Positions 40,160 through 50,369 of a stretch of DNA of 64,000 bases are shown in pieces. Within the stretch, counting starts at the first letter, position 1; every line of letters starts with the position of its first letter. The notes beneath the pieces were generated by a model. That model was not told where the DNA came from. It did not search any database and was given only the letters and a program-made list of their open reading frames with translations. The DNA is taken from contig WGNB01000042.1 in the NCBI GenBank assembly GCA_016124795.1, positions 29,113 through 93,112 on the forward strand. Direction: 5' to 3'. A program made the position numbers and the translations under genes. The stretch is from Rhodopseudomonas sp. (GTDB lineage Bacteria; Pseudomonadota; Alphaproteobacteria; Rhizobiales; Xanthobacteraceae).

Positions 40160-40786
40160 ATGGCCAGGAAGCCGGTCAAGAAAGCCAAGGCCGCCAGACG
40201 CGCGCCAAAGGTCAAAGGCAAGGTCAAGGCCAAGCCCAAGGCCTCAGTCAGTGGAGCCGCGCTCGGCAAAAACGCGGTCAAACGCTCCAAGGCCCGGCCG
40301 GCTGCCAAGCCAAAACTAAGTCATATCGACCGGCGCGGACAGGCTCACATGGTCGACGTTTCGGCCAAGGCGCAGACCGAGCGGGTTGCAGTCGCCGAAG
40401 GCAAGGTCATCATGCGGACGGACACGCTCGACATGGTGATCGAGGGCAACGCCTTGAAGGGCGATGTGCTCGGCGCCGCCCGCCTTGCCGGCATCCTGGC
40501 GGCCAAGCGCACCCATGGGCTGATCCCGCTCTGCCATCCACTACCGATCACCAAGGTCGAAATCGACATCAACCCCGAGCACACCCTGCCCGGCTTTCTG
40601 GTGCAGGCTACCGTGAAAGTGACCGGTCAAACCGGCGTCGAGATGGAGGCGTTGACTGCTGTGTCGATCGCGTGCCTGACGATCTACGACATGGTCAAGG
40701 CGGTCGAGCGTGGGATGCGCATTGAAGGCATTCGCGTCCTGGAAAAAAGCGGCGGCAAGTCCGGGCACTACAAGGCGGAATTTTAA
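40160..40786 (+). CDS. moaC: MoaC with a long Lys/Arg-rich N-terminal tail
   Basis: Cyclic pyranopterin monophosphate synthase, second step of molybdenum cofactor synthesis. The core from about residue 53 ([18 protein letters not shown]) has the conserved [13 protein letters not shown] and [20 protein letters not shown]. The first ~52 residues are a Lys/Arg/Ala/Pro-rich tail (about 20 Lys or Arg). 208 aa compares with about 160 in the family. GGAG lies 9 nt before this ATG, and I see no other usable start just before the core, so the tail looks real. It lies 6 nt after trpC. Confidence 0.95.
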   Translation: MARKPVKKAKAARRAPKVKGKVKAKPKASVSGAALGKNAVKRSKARPAAKPKLSHIDRRGQAHMVDVSAKAQTERVAVAEGKVIMRTDTLDMVIEGNALKGDVLGAARLAGILAAKRTHGLIPLCHPLPITKVEIDINPEHTLPGFLVQATVKVTGQTGVEMEALTAVSIACLTIYDMVKAVERGMRIEGIRVLEKSGGKSGHYKAEF

Positions 40787-40789
40787 ACG

Positions 40790-41998
40790 ATGGCATTGAT
40801 GCCGGTTGCCGAAGCGCTTGCTCGCGTGCTGGCTGATGCCAGGCCTTTGCCGTCGGAAAATATCGTCCTGCCGCAAGGGCGCGGTCGGGTGCTGAGCCAG
40901 AGTCTATCGGCACAGCGTACCCAGCCTCCCGATGCCGTGTCGGCGATGGACGGTTATGCAGTGCGCGCCGACGATGTGGCGAACGCACCGGTCACCCTCA
41001 GCTTGATTGGCGAGGTCGCCGCAGGCCATCCGTTCGACGGCGTCGTGGGCCAAGGACAGACCGCGCGAATTTTTACCGGCGGCTTGATGCCGAACGGTGC
41101 GGACACTGTCGTTATCCAGGAGCACACAGCGCGCGACGGCGACAGGATCACTGTCGTGAAACCGACCGCCAAGGATCGCAATGTGCGCGCCAAGGGCATT
41201 GACTTCAGTCAGGGCGATACCTTGTTGGCCCAGGGCCGCTTGCTGACCGATCGTGATTTGATGCTGGCGGCGGCGATGAATTATCCGAGCCTGCCGGTGA
41301 CGCGCCGTCCGAAGGTTGCGATCCTTGGCACTGGTGATGAGTTGATCATGCCGGGTAAGGCGCTTAAGCCCGGCGAGATTGTCTATTCGAACGGCTTTGC
41401 CTTGACCGCCCTAGCACAAAGCGAAGGCGCCGATGTGATCGATCTCGGCATCGCCCGCGACAAGCTTGATGACATCGTTGTCCGGGTGCGTCGTGCGCGG
41501 GAGGAAGGCTGCGATATTCTGGTCACCAGTGGTGGCGCGTCGGTTGGCGATCACGACCTGGTGCAGCGAGCGCTGGCCGCCGAAGGTCTCGATCTATCGT
41601 TCTGGCGCGTAGCGCTGCGGCCCGGCCGGCCGATGATGCATGGTCGTCTTGACCGGATGCATGTCCTCGGCCTGCCCGGCAATCCAGTTTCGTCCTACGT
41701 TTGCGCGTTTCTGTTCCTGGTACCGCTGATCCGCACATTGTCCGGCCGCAGCGATATCGATCATCAACTTGAACCGGCGCTGCTCGGCCGCGATCTGCCG
41801 GAAAACGACGAGCGCGCTGACTATCTGCGCGCCACCGTCGAACGAGGCCCGGATGGCTTGGTCGCCACGCCTGTCCTGAATCAGGACTCCTCGCTGATGG
41901 CCCCCCTCGCCGCCGCCGACTGCCTGGTGATTCGGTCGCCGCATGCGCCGGCAGCGGTAACCGGTTCACGATGTGTCATCCTTAAGCTTGCCCTATAA
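40790..41998 (+). CDS. moeA: Molybdopterin molybdenumtransferase MoeA
   Basis: Inserts molybdenum into adenylated molybdopterin. 402 aa with the usual MoeA domain order. Motifs: VSAMDGYAVRADDV near residue 45, FTGGLMPNGADTVVIQE near 95, the MoCF-biosynthesis domain with ILGTGDELIMPG at about 180 and VTSGGASVGDHD, and LPGNPVSSYV. It is 3 nt downstream of moaC and ends the trpG-moeA run. Confidence 0.96.
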   Translation: MALMPVAEALARVLADARPLPSENIVLPQGRGRVLSQSLSAQRTQPPDAVSAMDGYAVRADDVANAPVTLSLIGEVAAGHPFDGVVGQGQTARIFTGGLMPNGADTVVIQEHTARDGDRITVVKPTAKDRNVRAKGIDFSQGDTLLAQGRLLTDRDLMLAAAMNYPSLPVTRRPKVAILGTGDELIMPGKALKPGEIVYSNGFALTALAQSEGADVIDLGIARDKLDDIVVRVRRAREEGCDILVTSGGASVGDHDLVQRALAAEGLDLSFWRVALRPGRPMMHGRLDRMHVLGLPGNPVSSYVCAFLFLVPLIRTLSGRSDIDHQLEPALLGRDLPENDERADYLRATVERGPDGLVATPVLNQDSSLMAPLAAADCLVIRSPHAPAAVTGSRCVILKLAL

Positions 41999-42037
41999 CG
42001 AACTTTCGCATTGTTCACGGCAAATTAAGTGGTTGCG

Positions 42038-42052
42038 GAACACATATCGAAC
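42038..42052. promoter_or_regulatory. LexA (SOS) box of the alphaproteobacterial type
   Basis: GAAC-N7-GAAC, which is GTTC-N7-GTTC on the other strand, matches the SOS box known for alphaproteobacterial LexA exactly. It lies 150 nt before the lexA start and after the moeA stop, so it supports autoregulation of lexA. A GTTCGTTC run 8 nt further on is not spaced correctly for a second box. Confidence 0.75.
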
Positions 42053-42201
42053 AGATAGTGTTCGTTCATGATTTGTTTCGAGCTGGGGCCTGTTTCAGCC
42101 CTCAGGCATTCCGAACCACGCCAGCCCATAAGGCTTAAGGCTCGTCAGGTTCGATTGCGCTGAGCGGTTTCCGGGACCTGGCGGCGACCGGGGGAAACCT
42201 G

Positions 42202-42918
42202 ATGCTGACCCGTAAACAGTTCGAATTATTGCGTTTCATTCACGAGCGGCTGACCGAATCCGGAGTGCCTCCTTCATTCGATGAGATGAAGGACGCGCTC
42301 GATCTTCGGTCGAAGTCGGGTATTCACCGGCTGATTACGGCACTGGAGGAACGCGGCTTCATTCGGCGGTTGGCCAATCGGGCGCGTGCGATCGAGGTGA
42401 TCAAACTGCCCGATTCGGTCTCTCATGGTATTGCCGGCAGCGCTGTCGCCGGCGGTCGGGTGCGCGGGTTCAATCCGAGTGTGATTGAAGGCGATCTGGG
42501 TCGCGGCCGGGCACCGGCCGAGGAAGATAATGGCCGGCCGATCGCGGTGCCGGTAATGGGCCGGATCGCTGCCGGTACGCCGATCGAGGCGATTCAAACC
42601 CGCAGTCATGTCATCAACATGCCGGCCGATCTGCTGACGGCTGGCGAGCATTTCGCACTCGAAGTTCGCGGCGATTCGATGATCGAGGCCGGCATTCTCG
42701 ACGGCGACATTGCCTTGATCCGGCGCACCGAAGCGGCCGACACCGGCGACATCGTGGTGGCCCTGATCGATGACGAGGAAGCGACCTTGAAACGTTTCCG
42801 CCGACGCGGCGCATCGATCGCGCTGGAGCCGGCCAACGCGGCCTACGAAGTCCGAATTCTGCCGCCGAACCGTGTCCGCATCCAGGGCAAGCTGGTGGCG
42901 ATGTTTCGGCGGTACTGA
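42202..42918 (+). CDS. lexA: SOS repressor LexA
   Basis: A DNA-damage response repressor that cleaves itself when RecA is active. 238 aa. Winged helix at residues 1-65 ([36 protein letters not shown]). Cleavage site Ala124-Gly125 ([11 protein letters not shown]). Catalytic Ser159 in [11 protein letters not shown] and Lys197 in EEATLKRF. The ~45-residue linker is typical of the longer alphaproteobacterial LexA. An SOS box lies upstream. Confidence 0.98.
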   Translation: MLTRKQFELLRFIHERLTESGVPPSFDEMKDALDLRSKSGIHRLITALEERGFIRRLANRARAIEVIKLPDSVSHGIAGSAVAGGRVRGFNPSVIEGDLGRGRAPAEEDNGRPIAVPVMGRIAAGTPIEAIQTRSHVINMPADLLTAGEHFALEVRGDSMIEAGILDGDIALIRRTEAADTGDIVVALIDDEEATLKRFRRRGASIALEPANAAYEVRILPPNRVRIQGKLVAMFRRY

Positions 42919-42996
42919 AGGTTGACATTGCTCGATTGAAGTCTGGTTTCGTTTGCGGTCGCTCGCACTCGCCGGCTTGCCTCGAAATGGGTCGAG

Positions 42997-45294
42997 CTAG
43001 TCGCCCGCGTCTATGTCGCTTGGCTTGGGCGTGGCGTCAGGCGATTTCGTCGCGGGTGCTTTAGCTGAAGCCTTCTCGTCTCCGTCGTCGGCGGACCTCG
43101 CCCACGGCCGGTCAGTTCCTCGCGGTTGCGCCACTTCCATCGTGATGCGCCTGCCATGGGTGTAAAGCGCCGTTGCACCATGTTGGCGCCAATGCCGCCT
43201 GTCGATGAGGATCGCCTTGCACGCCAGCGGGGCATCGTGACTGCTGACCTCAACCGTGGCACGGGCACAATCTTCGGCAAGAGCTTCCGCCGACAGCGCA
43301 TAAGCGACGATCCGGCCATCCGCTAACGACACGGTGCAACCGATGTCGTCGCAACGTACGCCGCGATTCAAACTCTTGTCTTTGATATCGCGGCCGTCAC
43401 CATCAGCGGCCAGCCAGTCCTTGATCGCGAAGGTGTCTCGACCGGCATGCAGGATCGAGAGTTGGCCATCGGCGCCGCGCACCGCGACACTTTGGCCATC
43501 GGTTGCGATGAGCACGTCTGGCCGCGGAATCGTGAGCGCCCAAGCGGTGGCGGCAATGGCCACGACCGCGCCGGTCCAGCGCAACGGCGAGCGCAGCAGA
43601 CACAGCAGCAGCAGTCCGAGCGTCGACAGCAACAGCGGCCCCGGACCGAAGGCGGCCAGATGACCGACCGATCCCGGCAGGCCGGCGACCCGTTGGACCA
43701 CGGCGATCATCCAGTCGATGCCGAAGCCCATCAGGCGCCAGAATATCGCGTCGAGGCCGAAGGGCATGGTCAGCACGCCAAGCAGCCCCATCGGCATTAC
43801 TACAGTGGAAACCACCGGCATCGCCAACAGGTTTGCGATGACGCCGTAAGGCGCGACCCGGTGAAAATGGTAGGCGGCGTAAGGCTCGGTGGCGAGCCCG
43901 GCGACCACGGAGGCCAGGATCAAACCAGCGACTTCACGCACCCCCCACAGCGCGGCCCGGCGGGCCAGCGCATCGTCGGCATCGCCATGCCCGAATAATC
44001 CGTATTGGAAGCCGGCGATCAGCGCCAGACTGGCTGAGAACGACATCTGGAAACTTGGATGCAGCACCGATTGCGGCGCGATCATCAGGACGACGAAGGC
44101 GGCAATCGAGATGGTGCGGAACGTGATCGCCTGTCGGTCGGCGATAACGCCGATCAGGACAATGGCGATCATGATGAAGGAGCGCTGCGTTGACACGCTC
44201 GATCCCGACATCAACAGGTAGAACGCGGCAGCGACCAGCGCGGCGGCGGCGGCCCACTTTTTGATCGGTCTGCCAATCGCCAGCGATGGCACCAGTGCGA
44301 GTGAGGCCCGGACGCAGAAGAATACAATGCCTGCGACCACCGCCATATGGAATCCGGAAATCGCCAACACATGGGCAAGGCTTGAGATGTAAAAGGCGTC
44401 CTTGACCGGTTGGGAGATCGCGTTGCGCTTGCCGGTGATCAGCGCCGAAGCGATCGAGCCGCGGTCGCCTGGTAACAAGGTGTGAATGCGCCGGTTGAGG
44501 CCTTCCCTGATATTGTCGACGATCACGGCATAAGCCAGCCAGAATCCGGGGGCGGCCGGTGGCGTGGCGGCTTTGATCCTGCCGAGCACGTAGCCGGAAG
44601 CGCCGATCTGCTGGAAATACATATCGCGGGCGAAATCGTATCCGCCGGGCCGCAGTGGCGGCAGCGGCGGCGACAAATGCGCCTTCAGTGCGACAAAGGC
44701 GCCGACTGCGGGCGCCGTCCCCTTGCGAACTGACACCCTCACCCGCGCCGGCTTTTCCGTCACCCGCGGCGCCGCAAAGCTTGCCACCCGGATCACGATA
44801 CGGTCACTGCGGTCGCGCTCTTCGCGGACTTCGACATAACCCGAGACCTGTGCGCTCCAGGTCGACGTCCGCAGGATCGGATGCTCCAGCCGCGCGGTTT
44901 GCAAAGTCGCGACCGCAAAGCCGCCGGCCATGGCCGCAACGGCGAGTGCTACCGGAAAACCGACCGGGCGCTGCCGCAACGCGACGGCCAATGCGACGGC
45001 GACTGTCGCGGCCACCACGGTGGCCCACTGGGACGGCTCGCGATCGGCGCTGAAATAAAGTGCGATCCCGGCCCCGAACGCCACCGGCAGCCAGGGCAAC
45101 AGACGGCCTGGGGCCATCTCCGATACGGCCCAGACCGCCAGGCGGCCCCGCCAGCGCGCGCTGGCGCGAACCAGCCACGCCGGCAGCGTCTGCCCGCTGC
45201 GACGGGCGAACCCGGGCAGGTCCCACGATGCGGCTTTTGCTTTCGGGTCCTTGTCAGACACCCCGCCCCCAACGCCACCACAACCAGGCGGCAT
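42997..45294 (-). CDS. comEC: ComEC/Rec2-family DNA uptake channel
   Basis: A 765-aa inner-membrane protein of the ComEC family, the proposed channel for transformation DNA. N-terminal domain with two helices and an OB-like region (about 65-230); competence domain at about 270-540 with the motif SSLAHVLAISGFHMAVVAGI and GSSVSTQRSFIMI. The C-terminal part (about 590-720) has the position of the metallo-beta-lactamase domain but lacks the HxHxDH zinc motif, so it is probably not a nuclease. The last 40 residues are Lys/Pro/Asp-rich. It faces lexA tail to tail. Confidence 0.9.
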   Translation of the reverse strand: MPPGCGGVGGGVSDKDPKAKAASWDLPGFARRSGQTLPAWLVRASARWRGRLAVWAVSEMAPGRLLPWLPVAFGAGIALYFSADREPSQWATVVAATVAVALAVALRQRPVGFPVALAVAAMAGGFAVATLQTARLEHPILRTSTWSAQVSGYVEVREERDRSDRIVIRVASFAAPRVTEKPARVRVSVRKGTAPAVGAFVALKAHLSPPLPPLRPGGYDFARDMYFQQIGASGYVLGRIKAATPPAAPGFWLAYAVIVDNIREGLNRRIHTLLPGDRGSIASALITGKRNAISQPVKDAFYISSLAHVLAISGFHMAVVAGIVFFCVRASLALVPSLAIGRPIKKWAAAAALVAAAFYLLMSGSSVSTQRSFIMIAIVLIGVIADRQAITFRTISIAAFVVLMIAPQSVLHPSFQMSFSASLALIAGFQYGLFGHGDADDALARRAALWGVREVAGLILASVVAGLATEPYAAYHFHRVAPYGVIANLLAMPVVSTVVMPMGLLGVLTMPFGLDAIFWRLMGFGIDWMIAVVQRVAGLPGSVGHLAAFGPGPLLLSTLGLLLLCLLRSPLRWTGAVVAIAATAWALTIPRPDVLIATDGQSVAVRGADGQLSILHAGRDTFAIKDWLAADGDGRDIKDKSLNRGVRCDDIGCTVSLADGRIVAYALSAEALAEDCARATVEVSSHDAPLACKAILIDRRHWRQHGATALYTHGRRITMEVAQPRGTDRPWARSADDGDEKASAKAPATKSPDATPKPSDIDAGD

Positions 45295-45386
45295 GGTATC
45301 GCCATCTCAGGTTGCAGACAGGGGAACGGTTGCGAACGTCGCAAGAATGCGTTGACAGAGCGGAGGACGGCACCATCAGCGGGCGC

Positions 45387-45404
45387 CCTGCGGCTCGCCG
45401 CAGG
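45387..45404 (-). terminator. Hairpin after glnS
   Basis: CCTGCGGC-TC-GCCGCAGG is a perfect 8-bp inverted repeat 43 nt past the glnS stop, in the gap before comEC. There is no T-run, so it is at most a weak or Rho-assisted terminator. It may also mark the comEC leader. Confidence 0.35.
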
Positions 45405-45446
45405 ACGGGGCAGCCGTTTCACTCCCACGCCGGTTTAAGCCCCCAA

Positions 45447-47198
45447 CTAGGCCTTGGCGTTTTGCCGGGGGCTTTCCCTGGTGTCTTTGGCGACATCCTT
45501 GGCGTAGGTATCGCGCAAACCGATGGTCCGGGTGAAAACCAGCCGGTCCGGTGTCGAATCCTTGTCGCGGCAGAAATAGCCCTGGCGTTCGAACTGGAAC
45601 GGCGTCTCGACTTTTGCCTCGGCCAGACTCGGTTCGAGCCGCGCGTCGGCGATCACCTCGAGCGACTGCGGATTGATCCCGGTCGCGAAGGTTGCTGCGT
45701 CCGAGCTCGGATTGGGATCGAGGAACAGCGGATTGTAGATCCGCACCTCCGCCGGAATTGCATGCTCGGCCGAGACCCAGTGAATCGTCGCCTTGACCTT
45801 ACGACCGTCGGGCGAATTGCCACCTTTGCTGGCCGGATCGTAAGTGCAGCGCAGTTCGACGACCTCACCGGCCGCGTTCTTGATCACTTCCTTGCAGGTG
45901 ATGAAATAGGCGTAGCGCAGCCGCACTTCGCGGCCGGGGGCCATACGGAAGAACTTCTTTTCCGGCACTTCCATGAAGTCATCGTGTTCGATGTAGAGTT
46001 CACGGGTGAACTTGATCTGGCGCGAACCGGCCGCTTCGTCATCGGGATGATTGACGGCTTCGAGTTCCTCGACCTGCCCCTCCGGATAGTTCTCGATCAC
46101 CACTTTCAGCGGCTTCAGAACAGCCATGCGGCGCTGCGCATTCTTGTTGAGCGCCTCGCGCACCGAAAAGTCGAACATCACGGCGTCGACCTGGCTGTTG
46201 GCCTTGGAAACGCCGACCCGCTTGATGAAATCGCGGATCGCCTCCGGCGGCACGCCGCGCCGACGGAAGCCGGCGATCGTCGGCATCCGCGGATCGTCCC
46301 AGCCGGAGACATGACCGCCGCGCACCAGCTCGGTCAACACGCGCTTCGACAGCACCGTGTGCGTGATGTTGAGCCGCGCCATTTCGTACTGATGCGGCGT
46401 CGACGGCACGCTCAGATTGGCGATGAACCAGTCGTAGAGCGGCCGGTGATCCTCGAATTCGAGCGTGCAGATCGAGTGCGTGATGCCTTCGATGGCGTCG
46501 GACTGGCCGTGGGCGAAATCGTAGCTCGGATAGATCTTCCAGGCGGTGCCGGTGCGCGGATGATGCGCGTGCTTGATGCGATAGAGCGCGGGATCGCGCA
46601 TGTTGATATTACCCGAGGCCATGTCGATCTTGGCGCGCAACACGCGCGCACCATCGGGAAACTCGCCGGCTTTCATGCGCGCGAAGAGGTCGAGGTTCTC
46701 CTCGACCGAACGGTCGCGGTATGGGCTCGGGCGGCCCGGCTCGGTCAGCGTGCCGCGATTGGCCCGCATCTCCTCCTGGCTCTGGTCGTCGACATAGGCC
46801 TTGCCGGCCTTGATCAGGTCGATTGCCCAGTCATAGAGCCGGTCGAAATAGTCCGAGGCGAAATAGAGATGCTGGCCCCAGTCGAAGCCGAGCCAGCGCA
46901 CGTCGCGTTCGATGGCGTCGATATATTCCTGCTCTTCCTTGGCCGGGTTGGTATCGTCAAACCGCAGATGGCAGCGGCCGCCGAATTCCTGGGCGATACC
47001 GAAGTTCAGGCAGATCGCTTTGGCGTGACCGATATGGAGATAGCCATTCGGTTCCGGCGGAAACCGGGTCACGACCTCGCGAACGCGTCCTGCCGACAGA
47101 TCGCCGGTCACAATCTCACGGATGAAATCGAGGCCCGGCTCGGCCGGCGCGGCGGCGCCCTCTGCCGAATGATTTCCAGTTTTGTCGTCCATCGCCAT
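45447..47198 (-). CDS. glnS: Glutaminyl-tRNA synthetase
   Basis: Charges tRNA-Gln directly with glutamine. 583 aa, class I. The N-terminal catalytic motif is [20 protein letters not shown], the KMSKS-type loop is [16 protein letters not shown], and [16 protein letters not shown] is diagnostic of GlnRS rather than GluRS. The C-terminal anticodon-binding beta barrels start near residue 360. It is divergent from gltX. Many alphaproteobacteria lack GlnRS and use GatCAB amidation instead, so its presence matters for tRNA-Gln charging. Confidence 0.96.
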   Translation of the reverse strand: MAMDDKTGNHSAEGAAAPAEPGLDFIREIVTGDLSAGRVREVVTRFPPEPNGYLHIGHAKAICLNFGIAQEFGGRCHLRFDDTNPAKEEQEYIDAIERDVRWLGFDWGQHLYFASDYFDRLYDWAIDLIKAGKAYVDDQSQEEMRANRGTLTEPGRPSPYRDRSVEENLDLFARMKAGEFPDGARVLRAKIDMASGNINMRDPALYRIKHAHHPRTGTAWKIYPSYDFAHGQSDAIEGITHSICTLEFEDHRPLYDWFIANLSVPSTPHQYEMARLNITHTVLSKRVLTELVRGGHVSGWDDPRMPTIAGFRRRGVPPEAIRDFIKRVGVSKANSQVDAVMFDFSVREALNKNAQRRMAVLKPLKVVIENYPEGQVEELEAVNHPDDEAAGSRQIKFTRELYIEHDDFMEVPEKKFFRMAPGREVRLRYAYFITCKEVIKNAAGEVVELRCTYDPASKGGNSPDGRKVKATIHWVSAEHAIPAEVRIYNPLFLDPNPSSDAATFATGINPQSLEVIADARLEPSLAEAKVETPFQFERQGYFCRDKDSTPDRLVFTRTIGLRDTYAKDVAKDTRESPRQNAKA

Positions 47199-47308
47199 GC
47201 TCTTCGACCTTCAGAACGTCCCGCGGCGGGCCTATGCCATGACGTGGCCTTAGCCTCAATGTCAAATGCACTCTCGCATTCCGCGGCAGTTGTGGTACAG
47301 GGCGCGCA

Positions 47309-48730
47309 ATGAGCGCTCCAGTCGTCACCCGTTTCGCCCCGTCCCCCACCGGCTTCCTCCATATTGGCGGCGGCCGGACGGCGCTATTCAACTGGCTTTA
47401 CGCCCGCCATTTTGGCGGCAAGATGCTGCTGCGCATCGAGGATACCGACCGCGCCCGGTCGACCGATGCCGCCATTGCCGCCATTATTGACGGTCTCGAC
47501 TGGCTCGGCCTGAAATGGGACGGCGAAATCGTTTACCAATTCTCGCGGGCCGACCGGCACCGCCAGGTTGCGGAACAATTGCTGGCCGAGGGCAAGGCTT
47601 ACCGCTGCTACGCGTCGCCGGAGGAACTGACCGCGATGCGCGAGGCCGCGCGCAAGGAAGGCCGCGCCAAGCTCTATGACGGCCGTTGGCGCGACCGCGA
47701 CCCGTCCGAGGCTCCCGCCGGCGTCAAGCCGGTGATTCGCCTCAAGGCGCCGCTGACCGGCGAAACCGTGATCGAGGATCAGGTTCAGGGCCGGGTTGCC
47801 TGGCAGAATGCCGACCTCGACGATCTGGTGTTGCTGCGCTCCGACGGCACGCCGACCTACATGCTCGCGGTCGTGGTCGACGACCACGACATGGGCGTCA
47901 CCCACATCATCCGTGGCGACGACCACCTGACCAATGGCGCGCGCCAGAAGCACATTTACGAAGCGCTTGGCTGGGATGTCCCGACCATGGCGCATATTCC
48001 GCTGATCCACGGTCCGGATGGCTCCAAGCTGTCGAAGCGTCATGGCGCGCTCGGCGTCGATGCCTACCGCGCCATGGGTTATCTGCCGGCGGCGATGCGG
48101 AATTATCTGGTTCGCCTGGGTTGGGCCCATGGCGATCAAGAGATTTTTTCGACAGAGGAAATGATCGCCGCTTTCGACCTGCCGGCAATCGGCCGGTCGC
48201 CGGCCCGCTTCGATTTCGCAAAACTCGAGAACCTGAACGGCCACTATATCCGCGCCACCGCCGACTCCGAACTCATCGTAATGCTCGAAAGCCTCCTGCC
48301 CCACATTGCGGGCGGCGATGCGCTCGCCGGCAAACTGACCGATGGTCTACGCGGTAAACTGCTGGCGGCAATGCCCGGCCTGAAGGAGCGCGCGAAGACG
48401 CTGATTGAACTGTTCGAGGCCTCGCGTTTCCTGTGGGCCAACCGACCGATCGAGATCAACGCGGCGGCCAAAGTGCTGCTGACGGTCGACGCCAAATCGC
48501 TGCTGGGCGGCCTGGTACCGCAACTCGAATCCCTGACTGAATGGACCGCTGCCACGGTGGAAGTCGTCGTGCGCCAGTTCGCGGACGGCGCCGGGGTCAA
48601 GCTCGGCGCGGTAGCCCAGCCGCTGCGCGCGGCGCTGACCGGCAAGACCACTTCGCCGCCGATTTTCGACGTTCTGGCGGTGCTCGGGCGGGACGAGAGT
48701 CTGGCGCGGTTGCGCGATCTTACTGCCTGA
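47309..48730 (+). CDS. gltX: Glutamyl-tRNA synthetase
   Basis: Charges tRNA-Glu. 473 aa, bacterial type. HIGH motif region [36 protein letters not shown]-type loop [14 protein letters not shown]. The helical anticodon-binding domain runs from about 320 to the end. Since glnS is next door, this GluRS is expected to be specific for tRNA-Glu. There is no clear ribosome binding site; the ATG follows GGGCGCGCA. Confidence 0.97.
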   Translation: MSAPVVTRFAPSPTGFLHIGGGRTALFNWLYARHFGGKMLLRIEDTDRARSTDAAIAAIIDGLDWLGLKWDGEIVYQFSRADRHRQVAEQLLAEGKAYRCYASPEELTAMREAARKEGRAKLYDGRWRDRDPSEAPAGVKPVIRLKAPLTGETVIEDQVQGRVAWQNADLDDLVLLRSDGTPTYMLAVVVDDHDMGVTHIIRGDDHLTNGARQKHIYEALGWDVPTMAHIPLIHGPDGSKLSKRHGALGVDAYRAMGYLPAAMRNYLVRLGWAHGDQEIFSTEEMIAAFDLPAIGRSPARFDFAKLENLNGHYIRATADSELIVMLESLLPHIAGGDALAGKLTDGLRGKLLAAMPGLKERAKTLIELFEASRFLWANRPIEINAAAKVLLTVDAKSLLGGLVPQLESLTEWTAATVEVVVRQFADGAGVKLGAVAQPLRAALTGKTTSPPIFDVLAVLGRDESLARLRDLTA

Positions 48731-48750
48731 AATTCCGCCGTCTGAGCGTT

Positions 48751-48780
48751 GAATTTTCACGAAATTTACGCTGAAAATTC
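48751..48780 (+). repeat. AT-rich 9-bp hairpin after gltX
   Basis: GAATTTTCA (48751-48759) and TGAAAATTC (48772-48780) form a perfect inverted repeat with a 12-nt loop, 20 nt after the gltX stop. It stands out by its AT content in a GC-rich genome. It may end gltX transcripts or belong to the gltA promoter region (48731-48958). Confidence 0.45.
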
Positions 48781-48958
48781 CGGGCAATCGATGCAACCAT
48801 GCCTATATAGCGTGCAAGCTGCGCGTCTGCTCTATCTTGCAGCGCACACAGGGATGGGCTACCCAAATTGAGGCTGGAGGTCGTTCGTTACCGCGCCTTC
48901 TAGCCTCAGCTATTGTTCCGCGAATTGCTTCGCCCGCTCCAAATCCGAGGGCTCGACC

Positions 48959-50269
48959 ATGGACGCCAAAACAGACGCCAACAAAGCAACCGGCTCGATT
49001 ACAGTCGGCAATAAAAACTGGGACTTTCCAGTCTACAAGGGCACCATCGGCCCGGACGTGATCGACATCGCCAAGCTTTATGGCGAAAGCGGCATGTTCA
49101 CTTATGACCCCGGCTTCACCTCGACGGCGAGCTGCGAGTCCAAGATCACCTATATCGACGGCGATGAGGGCATCCTGCTCTATCGCGGCTATCCGATCGA
49201 ACAGCTCGCCGAACATGGCGACTTCCTCGAGACCTGTTATCTGCTGCTGTACGGCGAATTGCCGACGGCGTCGCAGAAGGCCGATTTCGATTACCGCGTC
49301 ACCCGTCACACGATGGTGCACGAGCAGATGACCCGGTTCTTCCAGGGCTTCCGCCGCGACGCCCATCCGATGGCGGTGATGACCGGTTCGATCGGCGCGT
49401 TGTCGGCGTTCTATCACGACTCCACCGACATCGCCGATCCGGTGCAGCGCATGATCGCGTCGATCCGCATGATCGCCAAGGTGCCGACGCTGGCCGCCAT
49501 GGCCTACAAGTATTCGGTCGGTCAGCCTTTCGTTTATCCGAAGAACGACCTCGACTACTCCACCAACTTCCTGCGCATGTGCTACGCGGTGCCGACCGAG
49601 GACTTCAAGCCGAACCCGGTGCTGGCGCGCGCGATGGATCGCATCTTCATTCTGCACGCGGACCATGAGCAGAACGCTTCGACCTCGACCGTGCGTCTGG
49701 CCGGTTCGTCGGGCGCCAATCCGTTCGCCTGCATCGCGGCCGGCTGCGCCTGTCTATGGGGCCCGGCACATGGCGGCGCCAACGAAGCCGCGCTTAACAT
49801 GCTCGCGGAGATCGGCACCGTCGATCGCATTCCGGAGTTCGTCAAGCGCGCCAAGGACAAGAACGATCCCTATCGCCTGATGGGCTTCGGTCACCGCGTC
49901 TACAAGAACTACGATCCGCGCGCCAAGATCATGCAGAAGACCTGCCACGAGGTCTTGACCGAACTCGGGATCAAGGACGATCCGCTGCTCGACGTCGCGA
50001 TGGAGCTGGAGCGTATCGCGCTGCACGACGAATATTTCATCGAGAAGAAGCTCTACCCGAATATCGACTTCTATTCGGGCATCACGCTGAAGGCGATGGG
50101 CTTCCCGACGACGATGTTCACCGTGCTGTTCGCGGTCGCGCGCACCGTTGGCTGGATCGCGCAGTGGAAGGAAATGATCGAGGACCCGAAGCAGAAGATC
50201 GGCCGTCCGCGGCAGCTCTACACGGGGGCAACCGCGCGCGATTATACGCCGATCTCGCGGCGCAAATAA
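48959..50269 (+). CDS. gltA: Citrate synthase
   Basis: Condenses oxaloacetate with acetyl-CoA into citrate, using the product of the PDH complex encoded earlier in the window. 436 aa, the NADH-sensitive hexameric (type II) size. Motifs: [20 protein letters not shown], active-site His in [23 protein letters not shown], and [23 protein letters not shown] lies 8 nt before the ATG. A good terminator follows. Confidence 0.98.
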   Translation: MDAKTDANKATGSITVGNKNWDFPVYKGTIGPDVIDIAKLYGESGMFTYDPGFTSTASCESKITYIDGDEGILLYRGYPIEQLAEHGDFLETCYLLLYGELPTASQKADFDYRVTRHTMVHEQMTRFFQGFRRDAHPMAVMTGSIGALSAFYHDSTDIADPVQRMIASIRMIAKVPTLAAMAYKYSVGQPFVYPKNDLDYSTNFLRMCYAVPTEDFKPNPVLARAMDRIFILHADHEQNASTSTVRLAGSSGANPFACIAAGCACLWGPAHGGANEAALNMLAEIGTVDRIPEFVKRAKDKNDPYRLMGFGHRVYKNYDPRAKIMQKTCHEVLTELGIKDDPLLDVAMELERIALHDEYFIEKKLYPNIDFYSGITLKAMGFPTTMFTVLFAVARTVGWIAQWKEMIEDPKQKIGRPRQLYTGATARDYTPISRRK

Positions 50270-50303
50270 TCGCCGGTTCGACCGCTTCATCCGACGACAT
50301 TGC

Positions 50304-50334
50304 AATGGCCGGGCTTGTCCCGGCCATTTCTTTT
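50304..50334 (+). terminator. Rho-independent terminator of gltA
   Basis: A 10-bp perfect stem AATGGCCGGG/CCCGGCCATT with loop CTTGT, followed by TTCTTTT. It lies 34 nt after the gltA stop, in the convergent gap with the ABC permease gene. Confidence 0.85.
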
Positions 50335-50369
50335 GCGATTGCAGTCCGGTCCGCAGACGCCGCCTCGGC

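Noticed and set aside
45060..47312. 750-aa open frame on the plus strand
   Set aside because: Antisense to comEC and glnS, both with clear family motifs.
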